Assembly (NCBI GenBank): GCA_946541575.1
Contig: CAMNJQ010000055.1
Span: 1-52,142 of the forward strand
DNA from: an uncultured Clostridium sp.
Lineage (GTDB): Bacteria > Bacillota_I > Bacilli_A > RF39 > UBA660
Direction: 5' to 3'
Length of the DNA: 52,142 nt
Shown here: positions 1 through 8,915 of the stretch, piece after piece
Position numbering within the stretch: position 1 is the stretch's first letter
Layout: the number at the start of each line of letters is the position of its first letter
Position numbers and translations under genes: made by a program
Notes under the pieces: model-generated
Databases searched by the model: none
The model's input: the letters and a program-made list of their open reading frames with translations, nothing else
Told to the model about the DNA's origin: nothing

Positions 1-141
1 AAAACAAAAGATAAAAATAAATATTATAATTTATTAAACAAACATAATGACAAAAGTATTAGTTCCATATTTTTATCTATTTTAATTTCAATATGCATTT
101 TCCTTATTTATTTAATTATATATATTAATCGAAATTCATAA
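1..141 (+). CDS. C-terminal end of an unidentified membrane protein (partial)
   Basis: The first reading frame is open from base 1 to a TAA at 139-141. It encodes a Lys/Asn-rich stretch followed by a strongly hydrophobic Ile/Leu/Phe segment (about residues 22-41) and a short polar tail ending NRNS. This looks like the last transmembrane helix of a membrane protein whose body lies to the left of the window. A hairpin with a T-tract follows immediately, which supports a real gene end. No family can be assigned from 46 residues. Confidence is moderate because AT-rich DNA can give a short chance frame, but the helix and the terminator agree. Confidence 0.55.
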   Translation, partial: KTKDKNKYYNLLNKHNDKSISSIFLSILISICIFLIYLIIYINRNS

Positions 142-143
142 AC

Positions 144-175
144 AAAAGAAGCAAAATTAATTGCTTCTTTTAAAA
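144..175 (+). terminator. Rho-independent terminator of the left-edge gene
   Basis: An 11-bp stem (144-154 with 161-171) surrounds a six-base loop. On the plus strand it starts three bases after the TAA at 139-141 and the right arm ends in a T run. The stem is symmetrical enough to act weakly on the other strand. Confidence 0.7.
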
Positions 176-211
176 TTCTTTTTAGTAATTCAAATAATTA
201 ATAATACACAT

Positions 212-236
212 AAAAAGTACTAGCTAACTAGTACTT
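212..236 (-). terminator. Terminator of the ABC exporter operon
   Basis: Arms 215-223 and 228-236 form a perfect 9-bp stem with a CTAA loop. On the minus strand it is followed by a T run (complement of 212-216). It overlaps the TAA stop of the permease gene at 235-237. Confidence 0.65.
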
Positions 237-1896
237 ATACTTCTTGATTTAAAATATTATGACTTATTTTCTTTTTACTTATTAAATATAATAATATGTT
301 ACCTATTATTAGTATTATAAGGCTTATTAAAGTAAATTGAGACAATGTGATACTTCTTTTATCAATTAAGTAATAACCTCCACCACATAATAATATGAAT
401 AAAAGTAACGAATATCCCATTGCAATAAAAGCATTATAGTTTTCTCTTAAAGAATCTGCTTCATCATCCCAAACTAATTTAGGATAAGCTGAATCAATTA
501 ATAAGCCAATAAATGAAACAAATGATATACATAATATTGTTAATATAACATATAAAACAATATTTAAAATTGGTAAATGAATTATTAGAAAGAAAGGTAT
601 ACTATATATTAGTATTCCAATCAAAGAAATAATAAAAGATACTAAAAATTTCTCTCTCCATTGTAATCCATATTTCATAGGAATATATTTAATAAAGTGA
701 AAGTTCTTTCCCTCTCTTGAAAATGCTGAAGAAGAAAGAGAATTAAAAGCAGGTATTATAATTGAAATACCAATAACTAACAAAAGCATTCTAAAATAAA
801 AGTTTGAATTATTATTAATAATTGCATTTCTCATAAAATCAATTGTATAATCTGGCATAGCAATTTTAAATATTAAAAAAACAAATATTGGCCAAATAAT
901 ATTTATAATAATACAATTTATTAAAAATGTTGGAGATCTAAAAAGTATTTTTAGATCTTTTAAAAAATAATTTACAATTGGCTTTTGAACTTTAAAATCT
1001 TTAATTTTATTGCTAGAAGACCTTTTACTTTCAGTATCCTTTCCAAAAATTCCCATCACACCATCATAATACAAATATTTAGCAACAAATAGCATAAAAC
1101 AAAAATAAACTAAGCTAATAAAAATAGAAAGAATAATATAAAAAACAGATCCACTATTTAATCCTAGTGCAAAGAAATGTACTGAAGGAAATATAAACTT
1201 CATTACTTCTAAGAATGTATGGTCCCCTGCTGCAAAATCTTCAATATATTTTTCAAAATTAAATGAAGATAACTTCCACAACAAGAAAAATACTAAAAAG
1301 ACAAGTATTCCTAAAAATAAGAAACCTATTTTTTTTATTGTTTTTGTACTCAAAAAGTTTTTCAATAAATTAATTGCAAAAAATATAATTATAGAGCAAT
1401 ACACCATCGATATCATTGGTAAAAATATTATTCCAAAAAGTGATAGTAATAAATAATGAATAGGAAGTTTAAGAGCTAAAACATATGCTAGTACAGCAAG
1501 CAATAGAAAAATAAATAATATAACATTTTCAACTAAAAAACAACTTGTAAATTTAGAAGCCACAAGAGTTTCCGGTTTAATTGGAAGTGGTAATAAGTTT
1601 TCTATATCTTCACTAAAAAATAATTCATTCAATATAACATTAAAACTAAATACAAAGGAAAATATTGAAATAATGAATAATAATGCTTCAAATCCTTTTA
1701 CAGCATAATCGACATCATTTAGTTTACTCATCATATTATAGACAAAAAATGTGTAAAAGAAAAGTATAGGGACAAAAACAAATAATAATGATAATAAAAC
1801 TAAAATATAGAAGAATAATCTTCCACCTTTTTTATTAAATTTATTAATTTTCAAAGATCTAATAAATAATTTGGTTAAATCAAAATATTGTGTCAT
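235..1896 (-). CDS. ABC-2-type exporter permease
   Basis: This 553-residue protein is highly hydrophobic with about 12-14 predicted membrane segments. It is the membrane half of an ABC exporter whose ATPase is encoded just upstream. Near residue 90 it has the segment LLPLPIKPETLVASK, typical of the putative ABC exporter family (Pfam ABC_tran_2), in which this loop follows the second or third helix. The start ATG (1894-1896) overlaps the TGA stop of the ATPase gene by an ATGA junction and has a GGAGG site at 1907-1911, so the two are translationally coupled. The substrate cannot be read from the sequence; relatives are often annotated as peptide, bacteriocin or drug exporters. Confidence 0.85.
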   Translation of the reverse strand: MTQYFDLTKLFIRSLKINKFNKKGGRLFFYILVLLSLLFVFVPILFFYTFFVYNMMSKLNDVDYAVKGFEALLFIISIFSFVFSFNVILNELFFSEDIENLLPLPIKPETLVASKFTSCFLVENVILFIFLLLAVLAYVLALKLPIHYLLLSLFGIIFLPMISMVYCSIIIFFAINLLKNFLSTKTIKKIGFLFLGILVFLVFFLLWKLSSFNFEKYIEDFAAGDHTFLEVMKFIFPSVHFFALGLNSGSVFYIILSIFISLVYFCFMLFVAKYLYYDGVMGIFGKDTESKRSSSNKIKDFKVQKPIVNYFLKDLKILFRSPTFLINCIIINIIWPIFVFLIFKIAMPDYTIDFMRNAIINNNSNFYFRMLLLVIGISIIIPAFNSLSSSAFSREGKNFHFIKYIPMKYGLQWREKFLVSFIISLIGILIYSIPFFLIIHLPILNIVLYVILTILCISFVSFIGLLIDSAYPKLVWDDEADSLRENYNAFIAMGYSLLLFILLCGGGYYLIDKRSITLSQFTLISLIILIIGNILLYLISKKKISHNILNQEV

Positions 1897-2612
1897 TCTT
1901 GAATAACCTCCATAAATAATTCATCTAAATCTTTTTTCTTATATTTCTTTTTTAAATCATCTAAACTTCCATAATACAAAATTCTTCCCTTATCAATTAT
2001 TGCTATTCTATCACATAATTTTTCAGCAATTTCTAGAACATGAGTAGAAAAGAATACTGTATTATTATTATTTGCATGCTCCCTCATCATTTCTTTTAAT
2101 AAAATTGAACTTTGTGGATCAAGTCCTATCAAAGGTTCATCAAGAATCCATACTTTAGGATTATGTACTAAAGCACCCATAACCATCATTTTCTGTCTAG
2201 TTCCATGAGAATAGCCTTGCATTGGTTTATCTAATACATCTTTCAAGTTAAATTTCGTACTTAATTCCTCTATACGTTTTTTTCTTATATCTTTAGGTAC
2301 ATTATAAATATCAGATAACAAATGAATATACTCAATTCCAGTTAATCTTAAAAACATATCTGGACTATCTGCCATATAACCAATCATCTGCTTAGAAGCT
2401 ATTGGATCTTTTACTATGTCATGACCATTAATAACTATTTTTCCTGTATCTGGTTTTAAAATACCAGTCATCATCTTTATTAAAGTAGTCTTACCAGCTC
2501 CATTTAAACCAATAAATCCTATTATTTCTCCATCAGGTAACTCTAAATTAATATCATCTAAAACTTTTTTATTTTTATCAAAAGACTTTGATAGATGTTC
2601 AATTTTTATCAT
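1893..2612 (-). CDS. ABC transporter ATP-binding protein
   Basis: This 239-residue nucleotide-binding subunit energises the permease encoded immediately downstream. Walker A GLNGAGKTT lies at about residues 35-43, a slightly degenerate signature YSHGTRQ at 134-140, and Walker B WILDEP at 155-160. A switch-like His sits in the STHVLE segment. The chosen start is the ATG at 2610-2612, because GAGGAG (2619-2624) stands seven bases upstream; an in-frame extension of 11 residues to 2645 would include the ribosome-binding site itself. It closely resembles CcmA/YtrB-type ATPases of two-component exporters. The stop is TGA, showing that UGA is not a tryptophan codon here. Confidence 0.92.
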   Translation of the reverse strand: MIKIEHLSKSFDKNKKVLDDINLELPDGEIIGFIGLNGAGKTTLIKMMTGILKPDTGKIVINGHDIVKDPIASKQMIGYMADSPDMFLRLTGIEYIHLLSDIYNVPKDIRKKRIEELSTKFNLKDVLDKPMQGYSHGTRQKMMVMGALVHNPKVWILDEPLIGLDPQSSILLKEMMREHANNNNTVFFSTHVLEIAEKLCDRIAIIDKGRILYYGSLDDLKKKYKKKDLDELFMEVIQE

Positions 2613-2712
2613 TATTTTCTCCTCACTAATGTATATTCTTATCAAATAATTAATTAATATACAATCATATGAATTAACTATATCATAAGAATCGATAATA
2701 GTGAATTTTTAT

Positions 2713-2740
2713 TAAAAAAAAGTAATTCATCTGAATTACT
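2713..2740 (-). terminator. Terminator of the 2736-3356 gene
   Basis: An 8-bp stem (2721-2728 with 2733-2740) has a four-base loop and is followed on the minus strand by a run of eight T (complement of 2713-2720). It overlaps the stop codon of the gene. Confidence 0.85.
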
Positions 2741-3356
2741 TTCTAATACTTAATACTTTTTCTGAACTGTTTTCTATATTCTTAGCACAATTATCCAATT
2801 CATCATTTTCAATTATATCGAACATTCTTCCAAAATTATTTCCGCATGAATTAAAAACTTTTCCATATAATTCATTTTTATCTAAGAAGTCCTTTATTAT
2901 ACTATCTGGTAAAATATTATTTCTAAAAGTATCACCAATATAATTTCTAAAGACCCTAGATTCATCTTCTGAGTATTCATCAAAATAATCATCTAATGAA
3001 ATTCCTTTCAATACAATTGCATGAAAATCATTAACATCACCATCTTTAAGTGGATTTGAAAAAGAAATTCTATCACTTTGCAAATTACCATTATCATCAA
3101 ATTGTACAGAACGGCTTATCAAGTCATTTGATATATAACCAAAATTAAGTGAAGAATAAGAACCATTCACATTAAACAAACTTTTAACAGATAATTTCAA
3201 ATAAACCTTACCTTTAGCAATTTTACTATATTCGCATAATTTCCAACAATTTCCATTGTCATTAGCATCACATAAACCTCTTAAATTAATAAATTTAAAA
3301 AATTCATTTCCATTTCTAAATTCGACTCTTCTACAGTCAAAATCTATTAATTCCAT
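2736..3356 (-). CDS. Hypothetical cytoplasmic protein, 206 residues
   Basis: I do not recognise this protein. It is hydrophilic, rich in Asn, Asp and Phe, and has no signal peptide or membrane segment. Several Cys residues lie in the first third (a CDANDNGNCWKLC cluster near residues 28-40) and more near the C-terminus, without a clean zinc motif. The start ATG at 3354-3356 is chosen because AGGAGG stands just upstream (complement of 3363-3368); a 14-residue longer frame would cover that site. It is monocistronic, with its own sigma-70-type promoter at 3381-3409 and a strong terminator at 2713-2740. This argues for a real, independently expressed gene despite the lack of a family. Confidence 0.7.
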   Translation of the reverse strand: MELIDFDCRRVEFRNGNEFFKFINLRGLCDANDNGNCWKLCEYSKIAKGKVYLKLSVKSLFNVNGSYSSLNFGYISNDLISRSVQFDDNGNLQSDRISFSNPLKDGDVNDFHAIVLKGISLDDYFDEYSEDESRVFRNYIGDTFRNNILPDSIIKDFLDKNELYGKVFNSCGNNFGRMFDIIENDELDNCAKNIENSSEKVLSIRK

Positions 3357-3380
3357 ATACACCCTCCTAAACAGTGGGTT

Positions 3381-3409
3381 ATTATACCACAAAAACATAT
3401 TTTTTACAA
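3381..3409 (-). promoter_or_regulatory. Sigma-A promoter of the 2736-3356 gene
   Basis: Read on the minus strand: TTGTAA (3404-3409), a 17-base spacer, then TATAAT (3381-3386). The -10 box lies about 25 bases before the start codon, and the ribosome-binding site lies between. Both boxes and the spacing are near consensus. Confidence 0.7.
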
Positions 3410-3560
3410 TATTTTTTTTACATTATATTAAATATTAAATATAGCAATATAATAATTTTGAGTACAAATAATGTGACACTTACAACAAAAATATGACCAT
3501 AATATAATATTTCACATCTTTATAAATAAAATAGTTATATTATTCATATGTAATTATTTT

Positions 3561-3608
3561 TACTTCAAAAAAAATCCTCCATAACTATTTATTAATTTGA
3601 AGGATTTT
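3561..3608 (-). terminator. Probable terminator of the LRR surface protein gene
   Basis: Arms at 3571-3578 and 3601-3608 (AAAATCCT/AGGATTTT) are separated by a long 22-base loop. On the minus strand the stem runs into TTTTTTTT. It lies about 120 bases beyond the stop of the LRR gene. The long loop lowers confidence. Confidence 0.45.
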
Positions 3609-3728
3609 TAAAGTATTATTATTTAAATAATTAAAACCATTTTGATTCTAAACTTGTAAAAAATGTTTTACTTTGGTTATAACTTTTACATTATTCCTGT
3701 AAGTATTTTCTACATATATAAATTTAAT

Positions 3729-6700
3729 TTAATGATACTTAATTTTACGTTTATTATAATTATAGGCTATCCCAATACCAGACAACAATATAAGCATTAA
3801 TACTAATACATAACTAATATTTTTATTTTTTAAAGTATCTGGAATATCATATTCATTGGAATGATCTTTTATATCTTTATCTATTTCAGGATGTTCTTCC
3901 ACTATTTTTTCCCATACTGCAGTATATATAACATCTTCATTTGCCGTTGGACTAATATCTTTATCCCATCCTATAAATCGATAACCTTCTCTTTCTGGAA
4001 CTGCCCCAGTAAACAATGGTGTCTCATCACCTTTCGGTATATCTTCATATACATAATTAGAAAATGATTCTCCACCACATCCATCAGCATATACAATATC
4101 AACATAGTTCCCTTTTGTTTTCAATATTGTATCTACTTGTAAACTAGTTACCTTATTAGTATATACAAAATCGACATTTGCTCTTCCTGTATCTTGATCT
4201 TCTTCTCCTATCACAAACTCAATATTTTCAAAATTATCATTACTTTTTGTATCAATGTATCTTGGATCTAAAGATGTATTAAATATCATCTTTTTTGGAT
4301 TTGTAGTAGAGGCATCATAATCTTTTATTGTTATCCCACTATCTACATATTTAACATTATCTGTCATCTTACCATATTCTTCAGATACCATTAAAATACC
4401 ATCTCTTCTTAATGCATATAGAATTAAATCATCAGTTATTGGTTCTGTTTTATCATCATTTAATTTAATTATATTTTTATTTGCACCTAAATATAATACT
4501 TCATCTAAATAATATAAGTCTGAATTGTTTTCTTCTTTTAACGCTTTATATCTTTGAGCATAATCATAACAATATGGATTTATTAAATAACAATATAAGT
4601 TTGCATGTGTGTCTATTGGCATTACTTCATTTGTAAAATCTTTTATGCTTACTATATTTGAACTATCTATTTCATAATCTAAAAACACATTATCATTTGT
4701 TTCTATCTTTGCTATAGTTTTGTCTTCATCAACTGTATATACATATGTTGTTTCACTTCCAAATGTATCTTTATTTATTATTGTTTCAAAATTATCTGAA
4801 TCAACTATTTTTATCTCAAAGTTAGATTCCGTAATTAAGTTAAATGTAACACTTTTTACATCTTCATATTTTATTTCTTTATGATCTTCAGAGTCTGCTA
4901 TCAAAGTATCTCCAAACATAACAAAAGTCTTTAATCCACCATTATTTCCAAATGCTTCTCTTTTTAGCTCTTTTATATCATCTTCAAGAATAACTTTTTC
5001 AAGAAGTGGATCACTATAAAAAGTTCCTTTTGGTATTACGCCTTCATTTAAACTTGATGTTACATCAATATCCTTTAACTTTGGCATATAAGAAAATGTA
5101 AATTCTCCATCTAAAGTTATCTTATTATTCTTTATATCTAAACTAGAATGTTCATCTTTCAATGTTGTCAATCCTGATCCATTAAAGGCATGAGAACCTA
5201 AACTTAATTCTGAACCATAATATAAATCAACTTTTTCTAGATTACTTGTCCCAAAAAATGCATGACTATTTATCTTATCTAAATTTGGATCTTCATTAAA
5301 TACTACTTCTTTTAAATATGTATTATGTATAAATGCTTTGGTTGGTAATTCAACAAGATTTTTAAATGTAACCTTTTCAACTTTTGTATCCCAAAACTCT
5401 GGAGTTGAAATATCTACTGTTTTTTCTTCATTAATTGTCTTTGTTGGAAGTTCAGTTACACTATCTCCAAAAATTATTTCATCAAAACTACTATGCCATA
5501 ATAATTGAGAAATTGTTTGTCCACTTGTATTAGTCAAAGACAATGGATTTTCAAATGTTATAGAACTCCTATGTATATCTCCATTTGTTGGAGAATAAAT
5601 AGTACTTCCAGTATGACTTTGAAATGCTGAAGGACCTATAATCATTACACTACTCGGTACAACTATATTATCATTGATTATAGAATCATAAAATGCTGAT
5701 CTACCTATTGTTTTAAGATTATTAGGCAAATTATTACTAATTGTAAGATTAGCTCCTTGAAAAGCCTCTTCACCAATTGATGTAATAGAATCTGATAATA
5801 CTATAGGATTAGTAATTTCTGCTTTGAAAAAAGCATCATTTCCTATTTCAGTAATAGTATTTTTTGGTAAAAGAAGTGTTTCTATTTTAGCATCTCTAAA
5901 CATTAAATTGTCAATTTTCGTAATACCAGTATTTTCTATATTCAACTTTTTAGCTCTAAGCCCAGCAAAGGCACCATAATTAGTAACTGGTGGAGTTACA
6001 GCTTTTGAAGTAAATTCAATGGTATCAAACTCATTATCATAAAAATAATTAGTAAAGTTTTGACCAAAATCCTTATAATAAAGAGTATCTTCAAATTGTG
6101 CAATTCTATAAAAATCACAATCAATCTTAATATTTTTTAAAGTTTCTATACCATTAAAAGCATTATTACCAATGCTTATTATATTATCAGTCAATTCGAT
6201 GTTTTCTACATCAGTAGAGTAAAATGCATACTCACCTATTGTCTTCAAATTTGGAAGTGATATTGTACTAGGAAGATTTTTAAATCCTAAAAATGCTTTG
6301 TCACCAATTTCTTCTATAGTATCCGGTAAATTTATTTTTTGATCTAATGATAGACCATAATGATAAAATGCTAAACTATCAATTTTTTTCAAATTATTAG
6401 ATAGTATAATTCTTCTTATTGTAGATGATAAAAATGCTAGTGAACCAATTTCTTCAACTTGAGTATTGCTTAAATCTACTACATCTACATTAGCATACAT
6501 AAACCCACCAAAATCAATCTTTTTTAATTTTCTTGGAAGTTTTAATTCTTCAATTTTTGAATAAAGAAAAGCTCTCTCACCTAGACTAGACAAATCTGCC
6601 TCCTCTATATCCAATACCTTAGCATCTAAATACATAAATAGATCACCGATTATATTAAAATCATGAACATTTCCTGTAAATTTAACCAAATCATACTTTG

Positions 6701-8795
6701 GAGAAGAAGTTGCATAGAAAATACTTGAAAGTGCTAATGGCCTATCACCATCTTCATAAATATTAAAGAAATCACAATCAATTATCAATTCTTTAAGGAC
6801 TTCATTTCTTGCATACATCATTGCGGGAGTATGTCCAATAAATTCCAATTTATTACCAAAAGTTATTCCAGTAATACCACTATAAAGAAAAGCACCTCTA
6901 CCAATATATTTTAAATTTGGTAATTTAATATTATTATTAAAAGCATCATCAAAAGCAAAAGCATTTGCGCCTAAATATTCAAGAGAATTAGGTAAATTAA
7001 TATTTAAAGAAAAATCCAAATAGCTACGTGAATATATACTCGAAAATGCACTTATACCAATACCTTTCAATGTGTTAGGAAGAATAATATTCTTTGGAGC
7101 ACCGATTTTATAATATTGATTTGTAATACTCCAAAAAGAAAATTGACATGCACCTAAGAATTCATATCCTTCACCCAATATCAAATTATCAATAGTTCCA
7201 AGATTATTTAAATAACCTACTTGAAGAATATTTTTATATTTTTCAACTTCTGATAGCTCTTTATTAAAAGCAGCCATTCCAATATAATAAATCCCCTCAT
7301 TAAAACTTGGTAATTGATAATCTCTAGATACATCAAAAATACTAACAATAGATGCTTCCTCATTACTTTCATAAGGAGCTATTAATTCAATTGTTTTTAA
7401 TGTTTCAACTTCTTTTGGATATCCATTCCAATACTCTCCAAATCCAGCTAACATAACCCATAAAGGTTTAATCCTACTTGATAAAGTATCATAGGCAATA
7501 GTTATCTTATTCAATGGGTTATTATACCATACACTAGGTTCTTCCATTACTGAAATTGATTTTGGTAAATAAAGATTAGTGATTTGATTATTTGCAAAAG
7601 CAGCAAAATCTATTTTTTGTACTTTATTTAGATTTAAATCATTTATATTACAATCAGCAAAGGCTTGTGTTTGAATATAATAAACACTATCACTTAAGTT
7701 AACTGATTCCATACTAGTATTACCAGCAAATGCCTTAAATTTTATTTCTTCTACTGCTCCAAAATTAACCTTACTTAAATTTTTACAATTTTCAAATGCT
7801 TCCGGTCCTACAAATTGTACATTATTTAAATTAACCTCTATAATATTTGAACCATAAAATGCTTTCCAAGGTATATAAGTAACACCATCAGGTATTGTTA
7901 TAGATTTATTAAATCCTGTTGTTCCTGAATATACCTCTGTTCCAATATATTCTATTTTTGTATCTTTAATGTCTATATTATATGAAGTACAATCCTTAAA
8001 TACTCTATTTCCAATAGATGTAACACTATTGTATTCAAATTCACTTAAAGAAGTATCTCCCTCAAATGCACTATCATTTAGTCTAACTACATTATCTAAT
8101 AATTCTACACTTGATAAATTCTTACAATTCTTAAATGCTGAAACACCAATAACATATGCATTAATTTTAAGAGTAGTTATATTTGAATTTTCAAAAGATC
8201 CATCACCTAATGAATTTAAATTAGGTAACTCTATATTTGTATCTGTAAATATAGTATTATAAAATGTGCCTCCAGCTATATCTGTTACTTTATTTAAATT
8301 TGTTACGTTAATTTTTGAATCTCTAAATACATCATAGCCAATTTTTGATTTAGAAGGATTTAATATAATTTCAGTTTCTAAAGTCTTATTTAGTAAAGGA
8401 AATAAACCATTAACAATATCAATATTTGTTAAATCTATTTTACTTATAAAGGAACTAAATGCTTTAGGAGTTCCCAATTCTTTATCAACATAATTTGTAA
8501 ATACATAATTTTCAACAGCAGTTATACTTGGATCATTATTAATAAAAAAAGAAGAAGTTGGAATCGTAATATCCGTTAAATCAGTTTCTGTTTCAAAAAA
8601 CGAAACCTCCAAAGTCGAAGTAGATGGATCATAGCCATATTGCCAAGTAATACCATTTTCATCACTCAATAATTTATACATTATTTCAGCATAAGTCTTA
8701 GATGTACTTAAAACAACTACCAATAGTAAAAAAAGAAAAAATATTGGAATAATTAAAGATATTATTCTATTAATTTTTTTTCTATTTATAATCAT
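3729..8795 (-). CDS. BspA-like leucine-rich-repeat surface protein, 1688 residues
   Basis: This is a giant secreted, probably surface-anchored protein. An N-terminal hydrophobic helix (about residues 12-35, ending in a TYAEI segment) serves as a signal or anchor. Most of the protein is BspA/TpLRR-type leucine-rich repeats (LRR_5), recognisable by recurring units such as IGxxAFxxC, LKxIGxxAF and LPxxLKxIGxxAF. Near the C-terminus a Listeria-Bacteroides-type repeat (GYRFIGWDKD...YTAVW, about 1580-1635) precedes a single membrane helix and a basic tail (NKRKIKYH). Just before the helix stands IPDTL, resembling a degenerate LPXTG sorting signal. The ATG at 8793-8795 has GGAG ten bases upstream; an upstream in-frame GTG is too close to that site. 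BspA-type proteins mediate adhesion to host matrix or other bacteria; ligand specificity here is unknown. Confidence 0.9.
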   Translation of the reverse strand: MIINRKKINRIISLIIPIFFLFLLLVVVLSTSKTYAEIMYKLLSDENGITWQYGYDPSTSTLEVSFFETETDLTDITIPTSSFFINNDPSITAVENYVFTNYVDKELGTPKAFSSFISKIDLTNIDIVNGLFPLLNKTLETEIILNPSKSKIGYDVFRDSKINVTNLNKVTDIAGGTFYNTIFTDTNIELPNLNSLGDGSFENSNITTLKINAYVIGVSAFKNCKNLSSVELLDNVVRLNDSAFEGDTSLSEFEYNSVTSIGNRVFKDCTSYNIDIKDTKIEYIGTEVYSGTTGFNKSITIPDGVTYIPWKAFYGSNIIEVNLNNVQFVGPEAFENCKNLSKVNFGAVEEIKFKAFAGNTSMESVNLSDSVYYIQTQAFADCNINDLNLNKVQKIDFAAFANNQITNLYLPKSISVMEEPSVWYNNPLNKITIAYDTLSSRIKPLWVMLAGFGEYWNGYPKEVETLKTIELIAPYESNEEASIVSIFDVSRDYQLPSFNEGIYYIGMAAFNKELSEVEKYKNILQVGYLNNLGTIDNLILGEGYEFLGACQFSFWSITNQYYKIGAPKNIILPNTLKGIGISAFSSIYSRSYLDFSLNINLPNSLEYLGANAFAFDDAFNNNIKLPNLKYIGRGAFLYSGITGITFGNKLEFIGHTPAMMYARNEVLKELIIDCDFFNIYEDGDRPLALSSIFYATSSPKYDLVKFTGNVHDFNIIGDLFMYLDAKVLDIEEADLSSLGERAFLYSKIEELKLPRKLKKIDFGGFMYANVDVVDLSNTQVEEIGSLAFLSSTIRRIILSNNLKKIDSLAFYHYGLSLDQKINLPDTIEEIGDKAFLGFKNLPSTISLPNLKTIGEYAFYSTDVENIELTDNIISIGNNAFNGIETLKNIKIDCDFYRIAQFEDTLYYKDFGQNFTNYFYDNEFDTIEFTSKAVTPPVTNYGAFAGLRAKKLNIENTGITKIDNLMFRDAKIETLLLPKNTITEIGNDAFFKAEITNPIVLSDSITSIGEEAFQGANLTISNNLPNNLKTIGRSAFYDSIINDNIVVPSSVMIIGPSAFQSHTGSTIYSPTNGDIHRSSITFENPLSLTNTSGQTISQLLWHSSFDEIIFGDSVTELPTKTINEEKTVDISTPEFWDTKVEKVTFKNLVELPTKAFIHNTYLKEVVFNEDPNLDKINSHAFFGTSNLEKVDLYYGSELSLGSHAFNGSGLTTLKDEHSSLDIKNNKITLDGEFTFSYMPKLKDIDVTSSLNEGVIPKGTFYSDPLLEKVILEDDIKELKREAFGNNGGLKTFVMFGDTLIADSEDHKEIKYEDVKSVTFNLITESNFEIKIVDSDNFETIINKDTFGSETTYVYTVDEDKTIAKIETNDNVFLDYEIDSSNIVSIKDFTNEVMPIDTHANLYCYLINPYCYDYAQRYKALKEENNSDLYYLDEVLYLGANKNIIKLNDDKTEPITDDLILYALRRDGILMVSEEYGKMTDNVKYVDSGITIKDYDASTTNPKKMIFNTSLDPRYIDTKSNDNFENIEFVIGEEDQDTGRANVDFVYTNKVTSLQVDTILKTKGNYVDIVYADGCGGESFSNYVYEDIPKGDETPLFTGAVPEREGYRFIGWDKDISPTANEDVIYTAVWEKIVEEHPEIDKDIKDHSNEYDIPDTLKNKNISYVLVLMLILLSGIGIAYNYNKRKIKYH

Positions 8796-8855
8796 AAATA
8801 TCACACTCCGAATAATAAAAAACTATTTCCCTATTCTCTATCATATTATATAATA

Positions 8856-8885
8856 ATTATAATATTATTTAATATTTATAGTCAA
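8856..8885 (-). promoter_or_regulatory. Promoter of the LRR surface protein gene
   Basis: Read on the minus strand: TTGACT (8880-8885), an 18-base spacer, then TATAAT (8856-8861), leaving an untranslated leader of about 55 bases. The same 120-base AT-rich spacer must also hold the plus-strand promoter of the divergent glycosyltransferase gene, for which I see a TATAAT (8849-8854) but no good -35. Confidence 0.6.
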
Positions 8886-8915
8886 CAATTAATAAAATGT
8901 TAAGGAAGAATTATA

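Larger units (their letters stand above)
3357..3728. other. Gene-free spacer of 372 bases
   Basis: This spacer lies between the hypothetical gene and the LRR gene. It holds the promoter at 3381-3409 and a probable terminator at 3561-3608. The rest is AT-rich; I see no convincing open frame, tRNA or repeat in it. Confidence 0.6.

Noticed and set aside
3256-3438. 60-residue plus-strand open frame
   Set aside because: It lies antisense to the 2736-3356 gene and its promoter, has no ribosome-binding site and no conserved features.
7969-8262. 97-residue plus-strand open frame inside the LRR gene
   Set aside because: The repeats of the LRR gene create regular open frames on the other strand; no ribosome-binding site.
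3729-8795. The LRR region as a nucleotide-level tandem repeat or CRISPR-like array
   Set aside because: Repeats are visible only at protein level (AF/IG patterns); the DNA units differ in length and sequence, with no constant repeat and spacer.
8849-8854. TATAAT as plus-strand promoter of the GT2-GH5 gene
   Set aside because: The -35 position holds TTTCCC, and the region is so AT-rich that TATAAT words are expected by chance, so no separate feature was made.
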